Shown: positions 1 through 8,133 of the stretch, piece by piece
How the letters are laid out: the number at the start of each line of letters is the position of its first letter
Position numbering within the stretch: position 1 is the first letter of the stretch
Made by a program: the position numbers and the translations under genes
Notes under the pieces: model-generated
Databases searched by the model: none
The model's input: only the letters and a program-made list of their open reading frames with translations
What the model was told of the DNA's origin: nothing
Assembly: GCF_900106945.1 (NCBI RefSeq)
Contig: NZ_FNNE01000009.1
Span: 62,001 to 126,000 of the forward strand
DNA from: Marinobacter mobilis
GTDB lineage: Bacteria; Pseudomonadota; Gammaproteobacteria; Pseudomonadales; Oleiphilaceae
Reading direction: 5' to 3'
DNA length: 64,000 bases

Positions 1-456
1 GACCAGACGCTTCTCATAGGTCTCGATATGAACGTCAGAGGCACCACTCTTGACCGCCTCGGTCAGAATCGCGTTGATCAGGCGGATAATCGGTGCATCG
101 TCTTCCTGCTCCAGCAGGTCTTCAGTTTCCGGTACCGAATCGGCAAGGGAGGCCAGATCCATATCATCGCCGATACCTTCAACCATCTGCATCGCTTCGG
201 CGGAATCGTTCTGGTAGGCCTGATTAAGCGCAGCATCGAACTGGTCGGGCTCTATGGGCGTGAACCGGGCTCTGCCACCACTGACCCGGTTGGCTTCAGC
301 CAGAGCAGAATGGGGCGCACCTGGGCGTACCAGAATAACGGCCTCACCGTTTTCATCACGGGTCAGGATAACGCCATTACGCTTGGCAAAAGTAAATGGC
401 AAACGCCCCAATGTCTGTTCCTGCGGCGGAATTGCGGTGTCAGTGTTCAAGCTCAT
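1..456 (-). CDS. gspE: Type II secretion ATPase GspE, N-terminal part (runs off left edge)
   Basis: This is the first 152 codons of a cytoplasmic ATPase that powers the type II secretion pseudopilus. Reading leftward from an ATG at 454-456, the product starts MSLNTDTAIPPQEQTLGRLP. It then has the GspE N1/N2 region and reaches the family signature SGASDVHIETYEKRLV at residues 137-152, which opens the ATPase core. That signature favours GspE over PilB or MshE. The Walker and tetracysteine regions lie outside the window. The gene is divergent from the gspC-like gene at 824, and the rest of a gsp operon would be expected beyond the left edge. Confidence 0.85.
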   Translation of the reverse strand, partial: MSLNTDTAIPPQEQTLGRLPFTFAKRNGVILTRDENGEAVILVRPGAPHSALAEANRVSGGRARFTPIEPDQFDAALNQAYQNDSAEAMQMVEGIGDDMDLASLADSVPETEDLLEQEDDAPIIRLINAILTEAVKSGASDVHIETYEKRLV

Positions 457-823
457 CCCCGTCGTGTTACGAAACAAGGTTTTCCTTGTCATTCAAATAA
501 TTCTGAAAGGCTACCATAGGATATGGAACCGCTGAACAACTCTATACACTATACTGCGATTTTGGGCGGCCCCGGGATCCTTGACGGCGTCTTTTCATGA
601 ATAACCGTTAACATGCAGAACTCTCTGTGTTCAGGCTCAATACATTCACTTATAGCCGATCAGAATCACAGTCGGATGAATTCGGCGCTACAGACGCCCG
701 TTAAAGTCGCTGTAAACCGAGCCGGCTATCGTCGAAAAAGGCTATGATAATGTGGAGTACCGTTCGATGAGCGGGTCCCAGGCTCGAACCAACCAAGACC
801 GTTACAGACAGATAAGGAAATAG
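457..823. other. Divergent intergenic region between gspE and gspC
   Basis: This 367-bp stretch between two divergent starts must hold the promoters for both genes. The sequence near 743-751 (TATGATAAT) resembles a -10 element for the plus-strand gene, but I see no convincing -35. A purine-rich AAGGAAA at 814-820 is the ribosome binding site for the gene at 824. No RNA gene or strong terminator is visible. Confidence 0.4.
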
Positions 824-1477
824 ATGGCTGCTATTAATGCCCGGCTTCCCCTGCTACTCGCGGCCCTGCTTACCGTTGTGATGCTCGCGACTCTGGGCTG
901 GCAGGGATACTCGCAGTGGCAAAACGATACCAGTGCCCCCGGTGACCAGCTTGCCCTGACAGACACTGCGACGTCAGCACAGCCCCGGCCCGAACAACAG
1001 ATCAAGGCGTCGGATGTTGCGCTGTTCGGTATTGCCAGCATCGACGCTACCAATGAGCCACTGGATACCGAAAACCTGCCAGAGACCAATCTGCGCCTGG
1101 TACTGCGTGGCGTTCTTGCAGCGGATGGTGAGTTTCCGGGCAGCGCTTTGATTGAGGATGCCCGCGCCATCACCGATGTTTATCTGGTGGGAGATGAATT
1201 GCCCGGGAATGCGGTATTGCGATCAGTTCATGCCAATCGCGTCATTATTAATCGCTCTGGCAAGTTCGAAAACCTCTACTTTCCGGAGTTAACCGAAAGT
1301 GAAGGCATGGAGTTCGCAGCCAATGACCAGGAAGAACCCGTGGACCCCGAGCCAGTGGCTGAGCAACAAACTGCGATACCACAGCTCACGACGCCCGAGG
1401 CATCGGAGCAACGCCGCGAAGAGATTCGTCAGAGACTTGAAGAACTTAGAGAGCGTCTGAGAAGTAACAGCAACTGA
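824..1477 (+). CDS. gspC: Short GspC-like type II secretion inner-membrane protein lacking a PDZ domain
   Basis: The 217-residue product has a short cytoplasmic N-terminus, one membrane segment at about 8-28 and a Pro/Gln-rich linker. A GspC homology-region domain follows at about 62-154 (SDVALFGIAS, then LRLVLRGVLA, GSALIEDAR, VYLVGDELPG, VILINRSGK-like strands). In GspC this domain contacts the secretin GspD and couples it to the inner-membrane platform. Classical GspC ends in a PDZ or coiled-coil domain; here the tail is a charged predicted coiled coil at about 193-213. The gene is divergent from gspE and is followed 9 bp later by a LapG-type protease gene, not by gspD. The family assignment is good, but its place in a complete secretion system cannot be judged here. 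Confidence 0.75.
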   Translation: MAAINARLPLLLAALLTVVMLATLGWQGYSQWQNDTSAPGDQLALTDTATSAQPRPEQQIKASDVALFGIASIDATNEPLDTENLPETNLRLVLRGVLAADGEFPGSALIEDARAITDVYLVGDELPGNAVLRSVHANRVIINRSGKFENLYFPELTESEGMEFAANDQEEPVDPEPVAEQQTAIPQLTTPEASEQRREEIRQRLEELRERLRSNSN

Positions 1478-1486
1478 GGCCACACC

Positions 1487-2143
1487 ATGGATCCGGGGAT
1501 AAGGCACTTTGCCAGACGTTTTGCCCTGCTCCCAGCATTTTTCCTGGTGACGGCTGTGGTCGCCTTCGAAGTCAGCGACCGCGTTCTCAACTACGTACAG
1601 CAGGAGTTTGGTAACGAGGCCCGGGCCCGGCTCGAAAACTGGCAGAACCTGCAGACCCTGGCTGCCAACGCGCCAACCGAGCGCCAGCTGTTTCTGGTGA
1701 ACTCGTTTTTCAATCGCGTCAATTTCGTGAATGACATCAAGCACTGGGGCCAGGAAGACTACTGGGCGACCCCGGTCGAAATGCTTGCTACCAACGGCGC
1801 CGATTGCGAAGACTTTTCCATTGCCAAGTACCTCACACTGAAGTCCCTCGGCATCCCTGATGCCCAGCTGCGCATCACCTACGTCAAGGCGCTGGAACTG
1901 AACCAGGCACACATGGTGCTGGCGTGGTACCCCACCCCGGATGCGGACCCCCTGATCCTCGACAACCTGATCAGCGAAATCAGACCCGCCTCGGAGCGAA
2001 CGGATCTGGAGCCTGTTTACAGTTTCAATGGTGACGGTCTGTGGCTCAACCGCATCGGCGCCAGCAATGAGCGCATCGGCGACCCCGGGCGGCTCAGCCG
2101 GTGGCAGGATCTTAACCGGCGCCTGGTTGAATCGATGCAATAA
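1487..2143 (+). CDS. lapG: LapG-type periplasmic transglutaminase-like cysteine protease
   Basis: The 218-residue product belongs to the bacterial transglutaminase-like cysteine protease family. LapG cleaves the N-terminus of the giant adhesin LapA in the periplasm when c-di-GMP falls, releasing cells from surfaces. A hydrophobic N-terminal segment at about 12-27 would direct export. The catalytic triad is visible as Cys107 (in GADCEDFS), His142 (NQAHMVL) and Asp159 (LILDNL). The flanking Asp106 and Glu108 match the calcium-binding positions of LapG. The sequence between Cys and His (DFSIAKYLTLKSLGIPDAQL) is typical of the family. No LapD or LapA homologue is in the window, so the substrate is unknown. 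It is convergent with recD, only 8 bp away. Confidence 0.82.
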   Translation: MDPGIRHFARRFALLPAFFLVTAVVAFEVSDRVLNYVQQEFGNEARARLENWQNLQTLAANAPTERQLFLVNSFFNRVNFVNDIKHWGQEDYWATPVEMLATNGADCEDFSIAKYLTLKSLGIPDAQLRITYVKALELNQAHMVLAWYPTPDADPLILDNLISEIRPASERTDLEPVYSFNGDGLWLNRIGASNERIGDPGRLSRWQDLNRRLVESMQ

Positions 2144-2151
2144 GCCTGGGT

Positions 2152-4356
2152 TTATCCCTCTCCAAACAGACACGCCCCCAACCCGGAACTCCGATTGACC
2201 TGCCTCGCCAGTGCCACATCAAATACCCCCTGATCCGGTAACAGGAGGCTGAACCAGAATTTCGCCCGGGTGATCCCGGTGTAGACCAGCTCCCGGGTCA
2301 GCACCGGACTGATTCGGTCCGGAAGCACCAGACATGCGTGATCAAATTCCGAACCCTGGGATTTGTGGACCGTCATCGCATACACCGTTTCGATCTGCTG
2401 CAACCGGCTTGGCAACACCCAGCGGATATCACCGGCGCCATCACCAGACGGAAAAGCCACGCGCAACACCAAATGCTCAGGATCCACCGATTCCTGGCCG
2501 TTTTCCCACTGCCGGGCGGGGATCATCAATGCGATACCAATATCGCCATTCATCAGCCCCAGACCATAGTCATTGCGAGTGACCAGCACTGGCCGTCCGG
2601 GGTACCAGCCGTCGGTCACCGAGATCAACCCCATGGCCTTGAGGCGGGCGGCGATCTGCTTATTGAGCCCCTCTACACCGTATCGGCCTTTTCGCAGCGC
2701 AGCCAGCACCTGGAAACGCCCAAAAGCCTCAAGCACCGATGCTGCCCATTGGTCCCAGACTTCAATCCCTGCAAGACGATCCGGACGGCTGGACTTCATG
2801 GTTTCGAGGTAATGCCGGTACCCTGCAGGAGGATCAATCGCGCCGCCGCGATCCTGGCGCCCTTCGCCGCCGTTCAGGAAGCTCTCCCGGCCCCCCTCCA
2901 CACAATGTCTCGCCATAACCTCATCTGCGCTGGCCGCAGGAACCGGAATCCTGGCAAGATCGGCGTAACCGGCACTAAACAGCTGGCGGGCCTGTTCGCC
3001 ACTCCGCCCACCTTCACAGCCCTGATTAACCGCAGCAGCGAGTTGACCAATGCCGCTATGTTCGTCGAAACGATAGCTTCGGCGTAACAGGGTAATGGCC
3101 TGGTCCAGCGGCTTCCCCTGTTCATCAAGCAGTACGCGGGGAACGGGGTAGCCCGTCACTTCACCCAGCCAGGCGCCCGTCGACGGCCAGTAATGGCCCG
3201 TAGCCGCACGCTGACACAGCTCACCCAGTACCGCACCGGCATCAACCGAAGCCAGTTGATCCTTATCGCCCAGAAGTATCAAACGGGCATCGTCTGGCAG
3301 CGCTTCCAGTACCCGGGCCATCATTTCAAGATCCACCATTGATGCTTCGTCAATCACCAGCACGTCTGCCATCAGCGGATTGAGGCGATCGTGACGGAAG
3401 CGACGGGATCCGGGAATGGCTCCCAACAAACGGTGCAGGGTTGTCACCTCAGTGGGTATCGCCGCCCTTAACAACTCAGGCTCTGGCAATCCGCCAAGAT
3501 CGAGACCTTTGACGGCACCTGCGATGGATTCATTGAGTCGGGCAGCGGCCTTACCAGTAGGGGCTGCGAGCTGAATCCGCAACACCCGCGGCTCATCGGC
3601 TGAGGTCATCGCGCCATGTTGCAATGCCGCCAGTAGTTTCACCACCGTGGTGGTTTTTCCGGTGCCGGGTCCTCCGGTGATTACGCTGAATCCTTGACGG
3701 GCAGCGTTGGCGCAGGCCACTTTCTGCCAGTCCACGTCCTCCTGGTGGCCAGGAAACAAAACCGTCAGCGCACTGATCAGTGCCGCCTCAGAACCTTGAG
3801 AAGGCGTCGGGTATTCTAGCCCGGGCACCGAGCCGAGTCGGGCCTGCAAACGCTGAAAGACCGTCTGTTCATAACGCCAGAACCGGCGCAGATACACTCT
3901 TGAGCCTGCCCTGACCAAGGGGCTGCGCCCGTCATATCCCAATCCCGGCTGCGCCACTAACAACGGGTGGCCCAAGGCCTCCTGCCAATGTTCAGGAGTG
4001 ACCTGAGCGAGCACATCGGACGGCAATTCACAGCGGTCCGGAACGCTTTCGTCTTCGGGGGGGAGCGACAGTGCGTCGTTAAAGCCTTCCTTCGCCATCA
4101 ATTCAAGATCCAGGCATACGTGCCCTCGCCCCAACTGGTGAGATGTCAGCGCCACCAGCAACAACAGCAGCGGGCTGGGTGGTTGTCCCGCCGCGTCCGC
4201 CTCAGTGTCAAGAAAACGGGCCATGGCGCTATCAAGTGCGCGCAGCCATCCGAGGTCTACCCACTGGTCCAGCAGCGCAAGAAGGCGTTCACGGCTATCC
4301 AGACTCGTGCCAACGTCGGCCGTACTGGCCCCGGCGGCGGGCTGAAACTGGCTCAT
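2152..4356 (-). CDS. recD: Exodeoxyribonuclease V alpha subunit RecD
   Basis: RecD is the fast 5'-3' helicase motor of RecBCD, which processes double-strand breaks for recombination and degrades foreign linear DNA. The 734-residue product has an N-terminal domain that docks on RecC. Walker A (GGPGTGKTTT) lies at about 228-237, Walker B (VLVIDEASMVD) follows about 100 residues later, and the SF1 C-terminal motif TVHKSQGSEFDH is near the end. It is longer than the E. coli protein (about 608), mostly through insertions in the helicase core. The start overlaps the recB stop by 4 bp (ATGA), so it is probably translationally coupled as the last gene of recC-recB-recD. Confidence 0.95.
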   Translation of the reverse strand: MSQFQPAAGASTADVGTSLDSRERLLALLDQWVDLGWLRALDSAMARFLDTEADAAGQPPSPLLLLLVALTSHQLGRGHVCLDLELMAKEGFNDALSLPPEDESVPDRCELPSDVLAQVTPEHWQEALGHPLLVAQPGLGYDGRSPLVRAGSRVYLRRFWRYEQTVFQRLQARLGSVPGLEYPTPSQGSEAALISALTVLFPGHQEDVDWQKVACANAARQGFSVITGGPGTGKTTTVVKLLAALQHGAMTSADEPRVLRIQLAAPTGKAAARLNESIAGAVKGLDLGGLPEPELLRAAIPTEVTTLHRLLGAIPGSRRFRHDRLNPLMADVLVIDEASMVDLEMMARVLEALPDDARLILLGDKDQLASVDAGAVLGELCQRAATGHYWPSTGAWLGEVTGYPVPRVLLDEQGKPLDQAITLLRRSYRFDEHSGIGQLAAAVNQGCEGGRSGEQARQLFSAGYADLARIPVPAASADEVMARHCVEGGRESFLNGGEGRQDRGGAIDPPAGYRHYLETMKSSRPDRLAGIEVWDQWAASVLEAFGRFQVLAALRKGRYGVEGLNKQIAARLKAMGLISVTDGWYPGRPVLVTRNDYGLGLMNGDIGIALMIPARQWENGQESVDPEHLVLRVAFPSGDGAGDIRWVLPSRLQQIETVYAMTVHKSQGSEFDHACLVLPDRISPVLTRELVYTGITRAKFWFSLLLPDQGVFDVALARQVNRSSGLGACLFGEG

Positions 4357-7300
4357 AGCAGTGCCTCCTGAGTCATCACCCCATCCTGACCGGACTTGCC
4401 GGTACGGAACAACTGATCCAGAGCGTCAATCAATGAACGGTCTGGACGTTCACAATACACGCCCCGGCTTTCGGCCTTGTTGCCACGCAGAAACAGGTAG
4501 ACAGCACCTCCGACGTGGCGGTCGTAATCGTAGTCCGGAAGACGCGTTCTGAGGAGGCGATGGAGCGCCAGCAGGTAGAGTGCAAACTGCAAGTCATAGC
4601 GCTTTTCTGCAACAACGCCCGCCATAGCCATGTCGCTGTAGTCCTCATCGCCGGGCCCGAGGTAGTTGGACTTGTAATCCGCCACGTAATAACGGCCTTC
4701 ATGCTCAAACACGAGGTCGATAAAGCCTTTCAACATACCCCTTAGCATCATGTCGTCCGCTGCGGGACGCTCCGGAATCTGCTCCCGGTTCCAGTGGGTC
4801 ATGGTGTGCTGGCGAACCAGCCGATCCAGTTCGCCGGTACTGACGCCCTGGCTGGATATCCAGAACTCCATCTCTGGCACTGCCTGATCCAGCATCGCGA
4901 GGCTGACCTCAGAAGCTGAACCATCAGGCTGTGAAGGCAATGACAGGCGAGTCTGAAGGAAATCAACCAGCCAGTGATCCAGAGGCCCGGTCCAGGCGTC
5001 CCATCCCCGTAACCGGCTGCGGCTTTCGATGAGTTCACGACGCGCCGGGCCGTTTTCGCAGGCGCGCTGAAATCCCTCCTCGGCCGCCCACTCCAGCAGG
5101 CTATGCAGGAACGTGCCCGGCCCAGCCCCTCGATAAAAACCGTGGATCTGAACCGAGTCTGGCGCGGGTTTCTGCACTACAGGGGGTGCGGCAGCCCTGG
5201 TTGCCGGTTCGGCTTCTTCCCGGATCCGCTCCGCACCGGCCGTTTCAGACTCAGCCGGGACCTCTGGGATGACGTCATCCGTGGCTGCAACCCGATAGCG
5301 GATCGCCGAGTAACTGGCGATCCACCAGCTGTCCCAACCAGGGGCCGTCCGTTCCCGAGCGTTTCCCAGTTCGGCGGCCCTGGGTGGCTGGTAGATCGCC
5401 TCGGTCGGTGCTGGCAACGGCTGCACAAGGATATCCCTACAGCCTTCCGCCATTCGTCTTAGGCCAGCGCTGATCGGCTCCTCTGACTTCTGTGCAACCA
5501 GGTAACTCAGCGCACTGCGGGCCTCTTCACCCTTGAGTGCCGGCGCCCCCACCCAGGTGCCGTGACGGGCGCGGGTCAACGCCACGTACAGTTTGCGGAT
5601 ATCCTCGCCAAGCCGCTCCTGATCAACCCGCGTCAGAACATCGTCCCGGGCCTCAAAGGCCAGTTGTTGATCGCCCTCGTCGTCGTGCCAGATCAGAGGC
5701 AGGCGTTTACCCGTCGCAGGCCGGCAATTGGTGGCAAAGGGCAGGAAGACCAGCGGGTATTCCAGCCCCTTGGATTTATGCACCGTAATCACCTGAACCA
5801 GTTCCGCATCGCTTTCCAGCCGAACCTGCATCGCATCGGAGCGATGGCTGGTTGCTGCGACCATCTCGCTGAACCGGCGAATCAGTGACTGCTCGCCATC
5901 CACTTGCTGGCTTTCCTGCTGCAACAGCTCGGCAAGATGAAGAACGTCGGTCAGCGCGCGCTCGCCCTCAGGCTGGGAAAGCAACCGGGCCGGAACATCG
6001 AAGTGGTTGAGCACGCACCGAACCATAGCCAGCACGCCTTGCTGGCGCCAGACCTGTCGGAACCCACGAAAATGCTCAAGGGTTGTCTCCCAGGCCAGTT
6101 CGTTGTTCCTAAGCTGATCAAGAGTGGCCCAGTCTACGGCCAGTGTGGTTGTCGCCAGCGCTGCCCGAACCAGATTGTCCCGCTCGGGTTCGGCACAGGC
6201 TTCCAGCCAGTAGATCAGATCCCGGGCCTCCGTAGTGTCGAGGACAGAGCGGCGATCTGACAGGTAGACACTTTTGACCCCACGGTTGGCCAGCGCTTGT
6301 CGCACCAGTGCCGCCTCGGTGCCGTTGTTGACCAGCACCGCAAGATCCGAAGCGTTCAGGGGTTGCCAGCTCCCCGTCTCATCCGCAAATCCTGCCTGGC
6401 CGTTCTGGCCAAGGTTCAGGAGGCGAACAATCTCCGACGCACAGGTCTCGGCAACATTCGTCATGACATCGGACTTCCTGTCTTCCGAATCCTGCGCCCA
6501 GAACGTCAGCGCGGGTGCTAACTGCCCTTCTATCCGCAGGCTCTCCTGGCGTCCCTGGGCCCCGACGGCGTGGAACGGCACCGGGTTGTCGTCGCCCTGC
6601 CCGAACAGGAAAGCCCCCTTGATCGCTTGCTGCTCGCCATGCCCAAACAGGTGATTGGTGGCCTCGACCATTGCGGTGGCCGAGCGAAAGTTCTTCGGCA
6701 GGGTCACCTGACGGTCAGCGGTATCCTTACGGGCTTTCAGGTAGGTATAGATATCCGCACCACGGAAGCCATAGATTGCCTGTTTGGGGTCGCCGATCAT
6801 CAGCAACCCCGACTCCGGGCGGTTCTCGCTCGCGTGGTAGATCGAATCAAAGATCCGGTACTGGACCGGGTCTGTGTCCTGGAACTCGTCGATCATCACC
6901 AGCGGAAATTGCTGGCGGATGGCATTGGACAGCCGTGGCCCACTGGCACCGGCCAGGGCCTGGTCCATCCGCTCGAGCAGATCATCGAACCCCATCTCGG
7001 CCCGTCGCTGTTTTTCACGCTCCAGCCGGTCAGCAACCCAGTGACAGGCATGGAAGAGCATTGCCTGGACTGGCAGCGGCTCACGACAGACCGAACGCAA
7101 GGCCACGACGCTCTCAATCAGCGGGTGGTCCACCGGAGGCGTTCCTTTCTTCCAGGCCTGACCAATACCGTCCGGACTGAGCCGGTCCCAGGCAGCCGGG
7201 GTCAGAGCTGGCGCCGCCAGGTCCTGCCCCCCGGCCCATTGCTTGAGGGACTCAAGCCAGCCAGCGACATTCTTCAGTCTCAGGGAGTTACCATTAAAAT

Positions 7301-8132
7301 CCTTACGTCCGGACGCCTCCGTCAGTACCGCAAGAAAATCCTCGGCATCCGCCGCTATTGTCGTCCGCACATGCGCAAACGTCGAACGCAGCTCTTCGAC
7401 ACGAGCCCCCAGCAGACTGGCTGGGGTGCCTGACGGTTCCGGCAATTGACGTTCAAGGGGCAGAAGGTCGCTCAGCGATGTTCTGAGCGCCTGTGGCGAT
7501 GCAAACTGGTCAAGCCAGAGATTGGCGATCCCTTCATCCATCGGGACCACAAAGCTGCGCCAGTAATCCTTGATCACTTGCAGTAGCAGTTCGCCATGAT
7601 CGGTCTCAAGGGTCTGATTGAACAAGCCGCCGCTATCAAATGCGTGCTCGTTAAGCATCCGGTTGCACCAGCCATGGATCGTATGCACCGATGCCTCATC
7701 CATCGACTCCGCCGCCAATTGCAGCAATCGAGCTCGTGCCGGCCAGCTGTCTGAGTCCGGGTAGTCGTTCCGAAGGGCCTGCAATGGCCCCTCACCATGG
7801 GCTCCGGAGCCCTGCTCAGAGGCTGGTTGCCGGAATACCTCGGCAGCCTCTGCCAGCCGCTTGCGGATACGGTCTCGAAGCTCCTTGGTGGCCGCCTCGG
7901 TGAAGGTCACCACCAAAATATCCCGGGGGGTCAACGGACGGCCACATTCAGGGGTCTGGCCGTGGCCGAGAATCGCACGTACGTAGAGCATGGCGATGGT
8001 GAACGTTTTACCGGTTCCGGCGCTGGCTTCAATGAGCTGACTTCCCCGTAGCGGCAGGGTCAGCGGGTTCAGCACCTGCGGAGCCCTCGGGTCACCCAGC
8101 CGCGTGGTTTCGGTCTGAATCTGGTCACTCAT
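4353..8132 (-). CDS. recB: Exodeoxyribonuclease V beta subunit RecB
   Basis: RecB is the 3'-5' helicase and the only nuclease of the RecBCD complex, and it loads RecA after Chi recognition. The 1259-residue product has a UvrD-type Walker A (EASAGTGKT, 35-43), Walker B (MIDEFQDTDPVQYR) and motif VI region (YVALTRARHGTWVG). A C-terminal PD-(D/E)XK nuclease shows the catalytic run GFIDLVFEHEG followed by VADYKSNYLG. These motifs appear intact, so full activity is expected. The start codon lies 1 bp after the recC stop, and the gene overlaps recD by 4 bp. The Ala/Pro/Glu-rich linker before the nuclease domain is the tether that lets the nuclease reposition after Chi. Confidence 0.96.
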   Translation of the reverse strand: MSDQIQTETTRLGDPRAPQVLNPLTLPLRGSQLIEASAGTGKTFTIAMLYVRAILGHGQTPECGRPLTPRDILVVTFTEAATKELRDRIRKRLAEAAEVFRQPASEQGSGAHGEGPLQALRNDYPDSDSWPARARLLQLAAESMDEASVHTIHGWCNRMLNEHAFDSGGLFNQTLETDHGELLLQVIKDYWRSFVVPMDEGIANLWLDQFASPQALRTSLSDLLPLERQLPEPSGTPASLLGARVEELRSTFAHVRTTIAADAEDFLAVLTEASGRKDFNGNSLRLKNVAGWLESLKQWAGGQDLAAPALTPAAWDRLSPDGIGQAWKKGTPPVDHPLIESVVALRSVCREPLPVQAMLFHACHWVADRLEREKQRRAEMGFDDLLERMDQALAGASGPRLSNAIRQQFPLVMIDEFQDTDPVQYRIFDSIYHASENRPESGLLMIGDPKQAIYGFRGADIYTYLKARKDTADRQVTLPKNFRSATAMVEATNHLFGHGEQQAIKGAFLFGQGDDNPVPFHAVGAQGRQESLRIEGQLAPALTFWAQDSEDRKSDVMTNVAETCASEIVRLLNLGQNGQAGFADETGSWQPLNASDLAVLVNNGTEAALVRQALANRGVKSVYLSDRRSVLDTTEARDLIYWLEACAEPERDNLVRAALATTTLAVDWATLDQLRNNELAWETTLEHFRGFRQVWRQQGVLAMVRCVLNHFDVPARLLSQPEGERALTDVLHLAELLQQESQQVDGEQSLIRRFSEMVAATSHRSDAMQVRLESDAELVQVITVHKSKGLEYPLVFLPFATNCRPATGKRLPLIWHDDEGDQQLAFEARDDVLTRVDQERLGEDIRKLYVALTRARHGTWVGAPALKGEEARSALSYLVAQKSEEPISAGLRRMAEGCRDILVQPLPAPTEAIYQPPRAAELGNARERTAPGWDSWWIASYSAIRYRVAATDDVIPEVPAESETAGAERIREEAEPATRAAAPPVVQKPAPDSVQIHGFYRGAGPGTFLHSLLEWAAEEGFQRACENGPARRELIESRSRLRGWDAWTGPLDHWLVDFLQTRLSLPSQPDGSASEVSLAMLDQAVPEMEFWISSQGVSTGELDRLVRQHTMTHWNREQIPERPAADDMMLRGMLKGFIDLVFEHEGRYYVADYKSNYLGPGDEDYSDMAMAGVVAEKRYDLQFALYLLALHRLLRTRLPDYDYDRHVGGAVYLFLRGNKAESRGVYCERPDRSLIDALDQLFRTGKSGQDGVMTQEALL

Positions 8133-8133
8133 G

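Noticed and set aside
1289..2173. 294-codon open frame on the minus strand across gspC and lapG
   Set aside because: It covers two genes with recognised domains on the other strand and has no family of its own.
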